A stretch of 26,095 nucleotides of DNA from an uncultured Agathobaculum sp. (GTDB lineage Bacteria; Bacillota; Clostridia; Oscillospirales; Butyricicoccaceae). The stretch is taken from NCBI GenBank assembly GCA_934504345.1, contig CAKSVR010000033.1:1-26095 (forward strand). The letters run 5' to 3'. Below the pieces are notes generated by a model. It had not been told where the DNA came from, made no database searches, and worked only from the letters and a program-made list of their open reading frames with translations. Positions 1 to 7,562 of this stretch are shown here, piece after piece. Positions within the stretch are counted from its first letter, which is position 1, and every line of letters begins with the position of its first letter. Position numbers and translations under genes: made by a program.

Positions 1-54
1 ACCATCGTACATCAGGAGGTTATCTTTTTCTACTCTTACTAAAGTATTTTTCCT

Positions 55-75
55 ACCCCCGGTAGAACCGGGGGT
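55..75. repeat. GC-rich hairpin at the window's left edge
   Basis: A 9-bp perfect stem (A plus five C then GGT, pairing with ACC plus five G then T) closes a 3-nt AGA loop. The octamer GGTTATCT occurs to its left (18-25) and again right after the stem (73-80). Short C5/G5 hairpins followed by GTTAT-like sequence are typical of IS200/IS605 subterminal ends, so this may be the edge of an element lying to the left. It could equally be a terminator of an upstream plus-strand gene, although no T-tract follows. No recognisable transposase remnant is present in bases 1-54. Confidence 0.4.
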
Positions 76-92
76 TATCTAGCTTAAGCGCC

Positions 93-132
93 AAAAAGAA
101 TCGGCTGTCTGTATTTCACAGACAGCCGATTC
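93..132 (-). terminator. Intrinsic terminator of the SLH/GH18-like gene
   Basis: A perfect 15-bp stem (98-112 with 118-132) encloses a 5-nt loop. On the minus strand it is followed by TTTTT (97-93). It lies 25 nt past the TAA of the minus-strand gene ending at 158. Confidence 0.9.
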
Positions 133-157
133 CGTAAAACAGCAACCCGTTTTTTAT

Positions 158-2338
158 TTATTCTGCCGCGTGGAACAGACGGATCAGTGTCATAATGGAC
201 TGCTCACGGGTGTAAGAGCCCTTCGGCGAGAACCGGCCTGCACCGGTACCGCCCATGACGCGCTTGCTGTTCGTCGGGTCCTGACAGGCGGAGATGAAGC
301 CTACGCCGTCCTGTGCCCAGCCGGCGATCGTGGAGGCATCGGAGAACGAAACCTCGGAGGCATTCGTCTTGCAGCCGACTACATCGGCCAGACGAGCCAG
401 CATGGTAGCCGCCTGCTGGCGGGAGATCGAATTGTTCGGCGCAAATTTCCCCTCGCCAATACCGGTAACGATGCCGAGTGCTGCGATATTCAGCACATCC
501 TCGTCACGGGTATCGGTAAAGGAAACCGATGCGCTGCCCTTGTCTGCCACGATCTCGTCCAGCGTTTTGCCGTAATACTGCTTGAGGAATGCCGCAATCA
601 GCTTGCAGAACTCCGCGCGAGTGATCGACGCATTGTAGCTGCCGCGCAGACTGTTCGGAACAAGACCTGCCGAGATGGCACTCATAACCTCCGGCTTGTA
701 GGCGGACTGACTGGAAACAGCCGGATACGCCTGCGTATAGCCCGAACCGATATGGTAGAAGCTGACACCGCCGACACCGTAGCTGTATGCGAGCTTTGCA
801 CGCATCTGGAGGCCGGTAGTCGATTCCAGATATACAATGTGGTTGCCTGTGCCATCCGTGTAGTTGAAGTGTGCACCGGCCGTATCCGAATCCCAGACAA
901 GGCTTGCACCATGCTGAACGCGCAGCGCTTCTGCATCCGTAAAAGGCGTATCCTTGCCGGTGATATTCGTGGTGTTGTAATCCGTGGTCATCGCGCTCAT
1001 GCCAAGGATGATCTTGCTCGGGTCCATCGCGTTGGATGCATAGCGCAGGCAGCGGCCGATACGAACGTAATTGCTCATCGCGCCGAGCTGCTTGGTGTAG
1101 GTGTACGCAGTGTCCGGGTAATCATCGTACAGGATGATATGGACGTAGTCGCTGGCCTTGCCGATGCTGTTGTAGTCGTAGCAGGAAGCGGATTCCAGCG
1201 CTGCGGAGTGGTACGCGCCAACCGTAGTCATCAGCACCTTGCCCTGCTTGTGCAATGCGCTGCTCAGACGGGTGATGAACGTGGCAAAGCCATTGCGGTC
1301 TGCATCGTACAGATGCTCAAAGCCGAGGTTGACACCATCGAAACCATAGGTGTTTACGCTGTCCATAATCTCGCTGATGGCCTGATCCATCGAAGCGGTC
1401 GAAGAGAGCATTTCATGCGGCTTGGTCTTGTCAAAGCCGTTGCCAGCCGCATTGGTAATGCCGAGCAGAGCCAGCTTATGCGTATCGCGGCAATACTGCA
1501 CAGCTGCAAGTGTCGGACTGCTTTCTGCGCTGTCGCCCAGACGAGTTACATCTGCATCGCGCAGCCAGCTGTTACCGCCGTTTGGCTGCTGATTGACACA
1601 GATATAGCTGAACGCAAACGTCACCATCGATATATCATCGCCAGCATCCTTGAGCATCGAAAGATAGTCTGCACTGTCTTTCTTTATGTCATACGGATTC
1701 TCGAAATATGCGTGCATCTCTTTCATGCTCGGCACAGCGGACGAAGCCGCAGCCTTGCAGGTCAGCGTGCCCTCGGGCACCAGATATTTCTGTGCATCCC
1801 TGCGAGCAACCGTCTGGCTGACATTCATGCCCGGCGTATACGGAATCAGATTGTGATCGACCGCAACATTCAGGTACATCTTGTCCTCAGCGGACAGACC
1901 GGATGTGCCGGTGAAAGAGTACACGTTGTTGTAGTCATACGCATACTTGCCCTTTGCGCGGGCGAGGAACTGCGCCACATCCGCCAGCGTAACATTGGCA
2001 GTGTAGTTCACCTCGGACGGTGTGATCGTCTTTTTTGCGACCTCAGCCTGCACATACCGTGCCGCCCATGCGGAGGGCGTTTTGCCGGTGGAGTCCGCAG
2101 CCGGAGCCGCGGTCGTGCCGTCGCCGTAATAGGAGTAGGCATAGGCGATCGCGATGTATTCCTCGTAGGTCATGGGATTGTTCGGGCTTTTGCTCAGGTC
2201 AAAATGCCAGTCGGAATACTTCCGCAGGAAATAGGTCATGTTCCAGTTTGCCGCAGAGGCCGGAACGATGAGGCCCGTCAGTAAGACCATCGCCAAAAAG
2301 GCGGCAGCCAGCCGACGGAGGAGTCTACGTTGGTGCAT
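158..2338 (-). CDS. Secreted SLH-domain protein with GH18-like glycosidase domain
   Basis: This 726-aa protein is predicted to be exported and held on the cell wall. Residues 1-29 form a signal peptide: RRLLRR, a hydrophobic core, then VPASA before the cut. Residues about 230-550 resemble the YaaH-type GH18 barrel (spore and peptidoglycan or chitin N-acetylglucosaminidases), including YGFDGVNLGFEHL at 331-343 and ILYDDY at 402-407. Residues about 559-726 hold two clear SLH repeats and a partial one (FTDTRDEDVLNIAALGIV; SFSDASTIAGWAQDGV), which normally bind pyruvylated wall polymer. The expected catalytic run DGVNIDFE reads DGVNLGFE: the acid Glu341 is kept but the neighbouring Asp is Gly339. 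The protein may therefore bind or cut glycan weakly. The ATG start has AAAGGATGG 7 nt upstream and a good promoter. It is monocistronic. Confidence 0.85.
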   Translation of the reverse strand: MHQRRLLRRLAAAFLAMVLLTGLIVPASAANWNMTYFLRKYSDWHFDLSKSPNNPMTYEEYIAIAYAYSYYGDGTTAAPAADSTGKTPSAWAARYVQAEVAKKTITPSEVNYTANVTLADVAQFLARAKGKYAYDYNNVYSFTGTSGLSAEDKMYLNVAVDHNLIPYTPGMNVSQTVARRDAQKYLVPEGTLTCKAAASSAVPSMKEMHAYFENPYDIKKDSADYLSMLKDAGDDISMVTFAFSYICVNQQPNGGNSWLRDADVTRLGDSAESSPTLAAVQYCRDTHKLALLGITNAAGNGFDKTKPHEMLSSTASMDQAISEIMDSVNTYGFDGVNLGFEHLYDADRNGFATFITRLSSALHKQGKVLMTTVGAYHSAALESASCYDYNSIGKASDYVHIILYDDYPDTAYTYTKQLGAMSNYVRIGRCLRYASNAMDPSKIILGMSAMTTDYNTTNITGKDTPFTDAEALRVQHGASLVWDSDTAGAHFNYTDGTGNHIVYLESTTGLQMRAKLAYSYGVGGVSFYHIGSGYTQAYPAVSSQSAYKPEVMSAISAGLVPNSLRGSYNASITRAEFCKLIAAFLKQYYGKTLDEIVADKGSASVSFTDTRDEDVLNIAALGIVTGIGEGKFAPNNSISRQQAATMLARLADVVGCKTNASEVSFSDASTIAGWAQDGVGFISACQDPTNSKRVMGGTGAGRFSPKGSYTREQSIMTLIRLFHAAE

Positions 2339-2374
2339 AAATGTACCATCCTTTCTGTGAAATGATTCAATGTA

Positions 2375-2403
2375 ATTTTACTTGAGCAAACTGGCAAAGT
2401 CAA
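2375..2403 (-). promoter_or_regulatory. Promoter of the SLH/GH18-like gene
   Basis: TTGACT (2403-2398), a 17-bp spacer and TAAAAT (2380-2375) on the minus strand. Transcription would start near 2368, giving a leader of about 30 nt. Confidence 0.75.
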
Positions 2404-2475
2404 GCAGACATTCCATGATGTGACAGGCTTCGCGCACCGGTTTCCGCGGTTTTCCGTCCTTTGCGCTGTGGAGAA

Positions 2476-2516
2476 ATGCAAAAAACCGATGCAGAACGTG
2501 TTTTCTGCATCGGTTT
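2476..2516 (-). terminator. Terminator of the arsR-ATPase operon
   Basis: A perfect 14-bp stem (2483-2496 with 2503-2516) is followed on the minus strand by a run of T. It lies 18 nt past the ATPase stop codon. Confidence 0.9.
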
Positions 2517-2534
2517 CAAGTTGTAAGGCAATCT

Positions 2535-5111
2535 TTACTTGGTATTCGTCATGCGCGCCGCGCCGAGTACAGCCAGCACGGTGACAATGACATCGATCAC
2601 AGCCGCAATCCACATATACGCTACGCCGAGCACAGCCAGAACGGCCAGAATGATCTTGACCACTGCGACCAGTGCAAGCTCCTGCAAAACGGTGCTGTGC
2701 GTCCGTTTGCTGGTGCGGAGCAGCTCCGCCAGACGGGTCAGATCGTGTCCCATCACCAGCACGTTCGCGGCATCCGCCGAACGGCGGGAACCGCACGAGC
2801 CCATCGCCGCGCCGACATCCGCCAGCCGCAGCTCCTCGATGTCGCAGATGCCGTCGCCCACATAGGCGGTCGCACCCTCGGTCGGGATGGTACGCATCAG
2901 GAAATCCAGCTTAGATGCTTTCTCCTCCGGCAGCAGACCGCAGTGTACGGCATCGATACCGGCGGCTTCTGCCGCCTGCTGGGTCGGTGCCTCGGCATCG
3001 CCGGTCAGCAGGACTGTACGCAGAACGCCCTGATTTTTCAGCTCGCGCACCGCATCTGCCGCGCCCGAACGGAGCGTATCCTCCAGTACGAGTGCACCGA
3101 TATACTCACCCTCGCACGCAACATAAACTACGGTTTCGCTGATGTCCGGCACGCCCTTAACGCCGCGCGAGATCATCAGCTTGCGGTTGCCGATCAGCAG
3201 GCTGCGGCCCTCAATGCGGGCCCGCACGCCGCGGCCCGGAAATTCCTCGAACTCCTCGACCTTGGGCAGCGTATCCCCATACGCGGCAACGATAGCCCGC
3301 GCGATTGGGTGCTGTGAAAGCTGTTCGGCTGTTGCAGCCAGTGCAAGACAGCCCTTTTCCGTCATATTCTGTACGGTGTAAATCTTCTTAACCTGAAGTT
3401 CACCGGTCGTCAGTGTGCCGGTCTTGTTGAACACGACCATCCGCAGATCAGCGGCCTTTTCAATCGCCTCACCGCCCTTGACATGGATGCCTTTCTGCTC
3501 CAGGCGGCCAAGGCCGCACAGGAACGTGAGCGGTATGGAGAGAGTCAGTGCTGTCGGACAGCAGGCCACGAGCAGCGTCAGGCCACGGTAAATCCATACG
3601 CTGACATCGGTTTCGGTCAGGAACAGCGGCGGCACAGCCGCAACTACGACAGCCAGCACGATCAGCACCGGAACCGCGCGTGCAGCAATGCGCGTTACGG
3701 TTTCCTCCAGCGCGGCTTTGTGCTCGCGGGATTCTTCCTGTACACGGCGGATCTGGCTGAGCACGCAGTCCTCATATCGGGCAATGACGCGGATCAGCAG
3801 CAGCGAACCCTTGTACAGGCTGCCTGCCATCACGCGCGCATCCTTTTCAACCTCCATCGGACGGCTTTCGCCGGTAATGGCGCTGTCGTCCACCGTGCCC
3901 TCGCCGCGCAGCACAACGCCGTCAATCGGAATACGCTCACCTGTGTGTACGAGAACCAGTTCACCCAGCCGGAGCTCCGTCGGGCTGACACGGCGTTCCT
4001 CGCCCTTCATGTTGACGCGCGTTGCTTTCTCCGGGATCAGCTCACTCTGCCTGGGCAGCGATTCGCAGACCGAACCGAGCACCTTGTCGCTTGCAATCTT
4101 GCCAATCTCAAACAGAATCAGTACGATACCGGCCTCCAAACGGCTGCCCAGCGCAAATGCGCCAATCGTAGCCAGCAGCACCAGCAAATGCTCGTCAAAC
4201 AGCCTGCCGTGTGTGATATTACCGGCCACGCGCACCGCGATCGGCAGTGCCGTGATCAAGTACGCGACCAGCTGGAGCACCAGCGCCGCTGTGGTGTTAT
4301 TTAAGAAGATACCGACTGCCAGAAGCACAGCGGAGATGCCCAGCCGCACCAGCGTGTCGCGCATATCGAACACCGTCATCGGCTGATAGGTAATCTCCTC
4401 GCCCTCCTGTATGCGGCGGGCATTCTCACGCCGCAGGCGAGTCTGCTCACGGCGGCGCATTTTCGCGTGGTACTGCGCCCTTTGTATGAAAGACATCTCA
4501 GCCGGTTCTGTCTTTTGTTCAGACTCGTCCAGCTCGATCTCCTCGATCAGCGGTTTATCTTCCGGCGGCTTGTCGGCTTGCTCTGCTGATTTGCCGCCCG
4601 ATGGCTGCCCACTGTCTGCGGCGGACGGTTCATCTGTCTTCTGTTGTTCCGGCAGCTGTTCTTCTTCCGTCGGAACATCCGGTGCGGACTCCGGCGGGGT
4701 TTCTTCGGCCGGTTCGCTTTCCGGCTGTTCTTCACCGGCCTGCGGCCGCGCTTTATCCTCTCCGGGCGGCGCTTCGGATATTTCAGCATCGATCGCTTCG
4801 TTCAGCTCCAGAAGCACATCGTCCGGCAGTTTCCTCTCCGGGCCGTCTATCACCGGTACGGATATGTCCTCCGGTTCTCCGGGCGGCGCTTCCTCCGCCG
4901 GAGGCTGATCCGGCGGCTGCTCTGTCGGCGATTCCGTCGCAGACGGTTCGGCAGATTTTTCCGCCTCGGCCTGCTCCTGTGCCGCCGCATACAACTGCGT
5001 TGCAGTCGTATTTTCCAGATCCGCTATAAGATCATCGACCTGTGCTAAAATATCTTCCGCCGACGTCTGCTCGTTTTTCTGTTCCGAATCCGGGCGGTTA
5101 TTTTCGCTCAT
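2535..5111 (-). CDS. P1B-type heavy-metal ATPase with Asn at the phosphorylation site
   Basis: This 858-aa membrane protein has the P1B metal-pump plan. Residues 1-205 are an acidic, Pro/Glu-rich and probably disordered tail with no CxxC metal-binding domain. Residues 210-240 are strongly basic. Helix pairs follow at about 252-297, 307-345, 477-535 and 810-852. The actuator TGES is at 413-416, SQHP at 599-602 and TGD at 703-705. Helix M7 Lys819 and M8 Asp840 match the Zn/Cd/Pb (P1B-2) group. Three key motifs differ. The M4 metal motif is CPT (518-520), not CPC. GDGxND reads GDGICD (752-757). The invariant DKTGT reads NKTGT: Asn562, codon AAC at 3428-3426. Without that Asp, normal phosphorylation cannot occur. 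The start lies 5 nt after the ArsR-type gene with AGGAGGG in front, so the two are coupled and metal efflux is the expected role. Whether it pumps is open. Confidence 0.85.
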   Translation of the reverse strand: MSENNRPDSEQKNEQTSAEDILAQVDDLIADLENTTATQLYAAAQEQAEAEKSAEPSATESPTEQPPDQPPAEEAPPGEPEDISVPVIDGPERKLPDDVLLELNEAIDAEISEAPPGEDKARPQAGEEQPESEPAEETPPESAPDVPTEEEQLPEQQKTDEPSAADSGQPSGGKSAEQADKPPEDKPLIEEIELDESEQKTEPAEMSFIQRAQYHAKMRRREQTRLRRENARRIQEGEEITYQPMTVFDMRDTLVRLGISAVLLAVGIFLNNTTAALVLQLVAYLITALPIAVRVAGNITHGRLFDEHLLVLLATIGAFALGSRLEAGIVLILFEIGKIASDKVLGSVCESLPRQSELIPEKATRVNMKGEERRVSPTELRLGELVLVHTGERIPIDGVVLRGEGTVDDSAITGESRPMEVEKDARVMAGSLYKGSLLLIRVIARYEDCVLSQIRRVQEESREHKAALEETVTRIAARAVPVLIVLAVVVAAVPPLFLTETDVSVWIYRGLTLLVACCPTALTLSIPLTFLCGLGRLEQKGIHVKGGEAIEKAADLRMVVFNKTGTLTTGELQVKKIYTVQNMTEKGCLALAATAEQLSQHPIARAIVAAYGDTLPKVEEFEEFPGRGVRARIEGRSLLIGNRKLMISRGVKGVPDISETVVYVACEGEYIGALVLEDTLRSGAADAVRELKNQGVLRTVLLTGDAEAPTQQAAEAAGIDAVHCGLLPEEKASKLDFLMRTIPTEGATAYVGDGICDIEELRLADVGAAMGSCGSRRSADAANVLVMGHDLTRLAELLRTSKRTHSTVLQELALVAVVKIILAVLAVLGVAYMWIAAVIDVIVTVLAVLGAARMTNTK

Positions 5112-5116
5112 TCCAT

Positions 5117-5491
5117 TTATCCCTCCTGCACGTGTGCGATGCCCTGCGCCAGAATGGTCTGGATATGATCGTCACACAGCGCATAGTATACTGTTTTGCC
5201 GTTTTTTCGGCTCTTTACCAGCCGAGCCTGCTTCAAGAAGCGCAGCTGGTGCGAGATCGCAGACTGGCTCATACCCAGCAGCGATGCAATATCGCAGACA
5301 CACAGCTCCGCCGACACCAGTGCGGCCAGGATCCGCAGGCGGGTCTTATCGGAAAACGCCTTGAAAAAGTCCGAAGCGGCTGTGGTGATGTCCTCGGGCG
5401 GCATGGCTTTTTGCGCTGCTGTAACTGCATCCGTATGAACGATATGTTCTTCACAGCACTCAATGTCTGCAACGATCTGCTTTGCTGCCAA
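5117..5491 (-). CDS. ArsR/SmtB-family metal-sensing repressor (TTG start)
   Basis: This 124-aa winged-helix repressor normally leaves its operator when metal binds. The recognition region reads SLLGMSQSAISHQLRFLKQA. Two metal sites can be read: ELCVCD in the helix before the HTH, as in CadC and ArsR, and DDH-x10-HVQE at the C-terminus, which matches the SmtB/CadC alpha-5 zinc site (D-x-H-x10-H-x2-E). An N-terminal CCEEH adds possible CadC-like ligands. I start it at TTG 5491, which has GGGAGGG 6 nt upstream. The ATG 36 nt further up (5527) falls at the predicted transcription start and has no proper ribosome site. The gene leads the operon with the P-type ATPase and should sense Zn, Cd or Pb. 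Confidence 0.9.
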   Translation of the reverse strand: MAAKQIVADIECCEEHIVHTDAVTAAQKAMPPEDITTAASDFFKAFSDKTRLRILAALVSAELCVCDIASLLGMSQSAISHQLRFLKQARLVKSRKNGKTVYYALCDDHIQTILAQGIAHVQEG

Positions 5492-5511
5492 TTCGATCCC
5501 TCCCGCGATAT

Positions 5512-5527
5512 ATGCATATCTATTCAT
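5512..5527. promoter_or_regulatory. Probable ArsR/SmtB operator
   Basis: A 16-bp imperfect inverted repeat of the ATGAAT...ATGCAT type (12 of 16 positions symmetric) lies just downstream of the -10 box, across the predicted transcription start. It contains ATATGCATAT (5510-5519), a perfect 10-bp palindrome. AT-rich imperfect palindromes at this position are usual for SmtB/CzrA-type autorepression. Binding is inferred. Confidence 0.5.
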
Positions 5528-5530
5528 CTA

Positions 5531-5559
5531 AATATACCATCCCAGCGCCTTTCTGTCAA
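5531..5559 (-). promoter_or_regulatory. Promoter of the arsR-ATPase operon
   Basis: TTGACA (5559-5554), a 17-bp spacer and TATATT (5536-5531) on the minus strand. The start of transcription is expected near 5524. Confidence 0.85.
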
Positions 5560-5606
5560 GAATCCAGCCGGGCGTGAAGCGCAATTTTGCGTGTGAGAGA
5601 AAAGAA

Positions 5607-5636
5607 ATACGGCAAGCCGCAGTCGGCTTGCCGTAT
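5607..5636 (-). terminator. Terminator of the nfeD-SPFH operon
   Basis: A perfect 13-bp stem (5607-5619 with 5624-5636) has a 4-nt loop. It is followed on the minus strand by a T-rich stretch and lies 16 nt past the SPFH stop codon. Confidence 0.75.
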
Positions 5637-5652
5637 CGTTTGCTGTTTTCCA

Positions 5653-6579
5653 TTACTTCTCGGGCTTTTCGGCCTTGGGATCGGTGATGACCTCCTTGAA
5701 CGAAGTCGCCAGACCCGCAAGGCTCTGAATTTCGCTCGGAATGATGATCTTGGTGGCCTTGCCGTCCGCAGCGGCGCTGAATGCCTCAAGCGACTTCAGC
5801 TTGATGACCTGCTCGGTCGGTGCTGCGCTGTTCAGCAGATTGATAGAGTCTGCCAGTGCCTTCTGCACGGTCAGCAGTGCCTCTGCCTCGCCTTCTGCTT
5901 CCTTGATCTTCGCAAGGCGGTTCGCCTCAGCGGCCAGCACAGTCGCTTCCTTTTCGCCCTCGGCAACGAGGATGGCGGACTGTTTCTTGCCCTCTGCAAC
6001 CAGAATGGACTCGCGGCGCTCGCGCTCGGCCTTCATCTGCTTCTCCATGGATTCCTGAATGGCAGCCGGCGGGATGATGTTCTTGAGTTCTACGCGGTTG
6101 ACCTTGATGCCCCAGTCATCCGTTGCTTCATCGAGGATGGAGCGCATCTTGGTGTTGATGATGTCGCGGCTGGTCAGTGTCTGGTCGAGCTCGAGGTCGC
6201 CGATGATGTTTCGCAGTGTGGTCGCGGTCAGATTCTCGATGGCTGCCATCGGGCTCTCGATGCCGTAGGTGAACAGTTTGGGATCCGTGATCTGGAAATA
6301 CACGACCGTATCGATCTGCATGGTGACGTTATCCTTGGTGATAACGGGCTGCGGCGGAAAATCGACTACCTGCTCCTTGAGCGTTACCTTGCGGGCGATG
6401 CGCTCGAACAGCGGCACCTTGAAGTGCAGACCGGTGTGCCATGTATCCCGATAGGTGCCCAGACGTTCGATAACGTACGCCTTAGCCTGCGGCACAATGA
6501 CGATGTTGCTTGCGATGAATGCGATGAGCAGAATGATCAGTACGATCCAAATGATCGGTACCACGAAACCAAATGGCAT
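5653..6579 (-). CDS. SPFH/band-7 (stomatin-like) membrane protein
   Basis: This 308-aa protein has one N-terminal membrane helix (about residues 7-29) and then the band-7 domain (VIVPQAKAYVIERLGTY, GLHFKVPL, QVVDFPPQPVITKDN, VYFQITDP). A long Glu/Ala/Lys-rich coiled coil follows (about 190-245, ERERRESILVAEGKKQS), and then a short conserved tail. Length and motifs match the slipin/QmcA group, which oligomerises into membrane microdomain scaffolds. It follows the NfeD gene by 12 nt with AAGGAGA before the ATG. NfeD-SPFH gene pairs are widespread, and NfeD is thought to bind and stabilise its SPFH partner. The specific role here is unknown. Confidence 0.93.
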   Translation of the reverse strand: MPFGFVVPIIWIVLIILLIAFIASNIVIVPQAKAYVIERLGTYRDTWHTGLHFKVPLFERIARKVTLKEQVVDFPPQPVITKDNVTMQIDTVVYFQITDPKLFTYGIESPMAAIENLTATTLRNIIGDLELDQTLTSRDIINTKMRSILDEATDDWGIKVNRVELKNIIPPAAIQESMEKQMKAERERRESILVAEGKKQSAILVAEGEKEATVLAAEANRLAKIKEAEGEAEALLTVQKALADSINLLNSAAPTEQVIKLKSLEAFSAAADGKATKIIIPSEIQSLAGLATSFKEVITDPKAEKPEK

Positions 6580-6591
6580 AGTAACTCTCCT

Positions 6592-7038
6592 TTACAACTG
6601 TTCCTGTTTTACGATTGCCTTGACACCCCGGATCTCCACGACCGTGACTTTGCTGCCGAGTGGGATGGGTGTGTCGGTTGTGCTGCGGGCTGTCCAGACC
6701 TTGCCGAATATCTTGACCGCACCGGTTCCCAGCAGGTTGTCGATCGGCTCGGTGACAACGGCAGTCTGTCCGATGATGCGGTCTGCATTGGTGGCCTGTC
6801 GGCGGCTGCCGAGGAATCGGCGGCAGAACGGCCGCACCAGAATGAGCAGCAGTGCAGAGAACACCACGAACACGATCCACTGTCCCATCAGTCCGACGGA
6901 CAGGCTGGCCGCGACCAGTGCCGCTACACCGCCCACCGCGAACCAGATGCCGCACAGCGCGAACGTAAATGCCTCCGCTGCTACGCTGATGATAATGACA
7001 GCCAGCCACACATACAGACTGTCAATTCCAAACATCAT
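6592..7038 (-). CDS. NfeD-family membrane protein (short form)
   Basis: This 148-aa protein is the short NfeD type without the N-terminal protease domain. Hydrophobic helices run over about residues 8-45 and 50-72, followed by a basic loop (RPFCRRFLGSRRQATNADRIIG). A C-terminal OB-fold (about 84-148) contains IIGQTAVVTEPI, GAVKIFGKVWTA and GSKVTVVEIRGVKAIVKQ. It is the first gene of a pair with the SPFH gene. AGGAGGGG stands 9 nt before the ATG. A TATACT -10 box sits at 7069-7064, but I see no good -35. The OB-fold is expected to contact the SPFH oligomer at the membrane. Confidence 0.92.
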   Translation of the reverse strand: MMFGIDSLYVWLAVIIISVAAEAFTFALCGIWFAVGGVAALVAASLSVGLMGQWIVFVVFSALLLILVRPFCRRFLGSRRQATNADRIIGQTAVVTEPIDNLLGTGAVKIFGKVWTARSTTDTPIPLGSKVTVVEIRGVKAIVKQEQL

Positions 7039-7154
7039 ATTTACTATCCCCTCCTTTGGGAACAGTATAGCATGAGCGCTTCCAAAAGTACAGTAAAACC
7101 CGTTATAATTTCCGGTGAAATTTTACATATTGCACAAAACGTCGGATAAACGAA

Positions 7155-7188
7155 TACCCGCCGGACAGCGCAGCCGTCCATGCGGGTA
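7155..7188 (-). terminator. Weak terminator after the ABC-F/DUF2752 pair
   Basis: A hairpin with outer stem TACCCGC/GCGGGTA and inner GGAC/GTCC begins 8 nt past the DUF2752 stop. The T-rich stretch after it is broken (TATTCGTTTA), so termination may be partial. Confidence 0.5.
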
Positions 7189-7196
7189 AGATTCCG

Positions 7197-7562
7197 TTAA
7201 AAGATCAGCGGGTCATGCAGTGCAAGCCGCACGAGCCATATGCCAATATCCAGCGTGACAGCGCTCCAGAGCAGCACACGTTCGCGGGTTTTGGCGCCGA
7301 GCAGCGGCTTTTTGCCGAACAACGCATACAATACAGCCGGCGGCAGCACGAATATCATCGGATGGAACCGAAATGCCGCGCGAAAATCCAGCCGGAGCAG
7401 CGCCGCCAGCGCGCGGCTCAGCCCGCAGCCCGGACATGGTACGCCGGTCAGGTATTTCACCGGACAGTTCCAGCCGAACAACAGTGCCGAGGCATACGCC
7501 AGCGCGCCCAGTATCAGCAGCACGAGCAGGCCGTTCAGACCCCGCCGAATACGCTCGGGCAT
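7197..7562 (-). CDS. DUF2752 membrane protein
   Basis: This 121-aa protein has three hydrophobic segments and the DUF2752 signature GVPCPGCGLSRALAALLRLD, with a Cys-x-x-Cys inside PCPGC and a later FHPM. The function of the family is not established. I place the start at the ATG at 7562 because it overlaps the stop of the ABC-F gene as TGATG, so translation is probably coupled. A longer frame reaching 7610 runs inside the ABC-F gene and has no support. The family is common in Firmicutes and Bacteroidetes as a small inner-membrane protein. Confidence 0.85.
   Translation of the reverse strand: MPERIRRGLNGLLVLLILGALAYASALLFGWNCPVKYLTGVPCPGCGLSRALAALLRLDFRAAFRFHPMIFVLPPAVLYALFGKKPLLGAKTRERVLLWSAVTLDIGIWLVRLALHDPLIF

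Noticed and set aside
170..2284. A 704-codon open frame on the plus strand
   Set aside because: It is antisense to the SLH/GH18-like gene, has no ribosome site and shows no domain. High GC codon bias on the true strand keeps the opposite frame open.
5587..7149. A 520-codon plus-strand open frame
   Set aside because: It runs antisense through both NfeD and SPFH genes and their gap, so it is a shadow.
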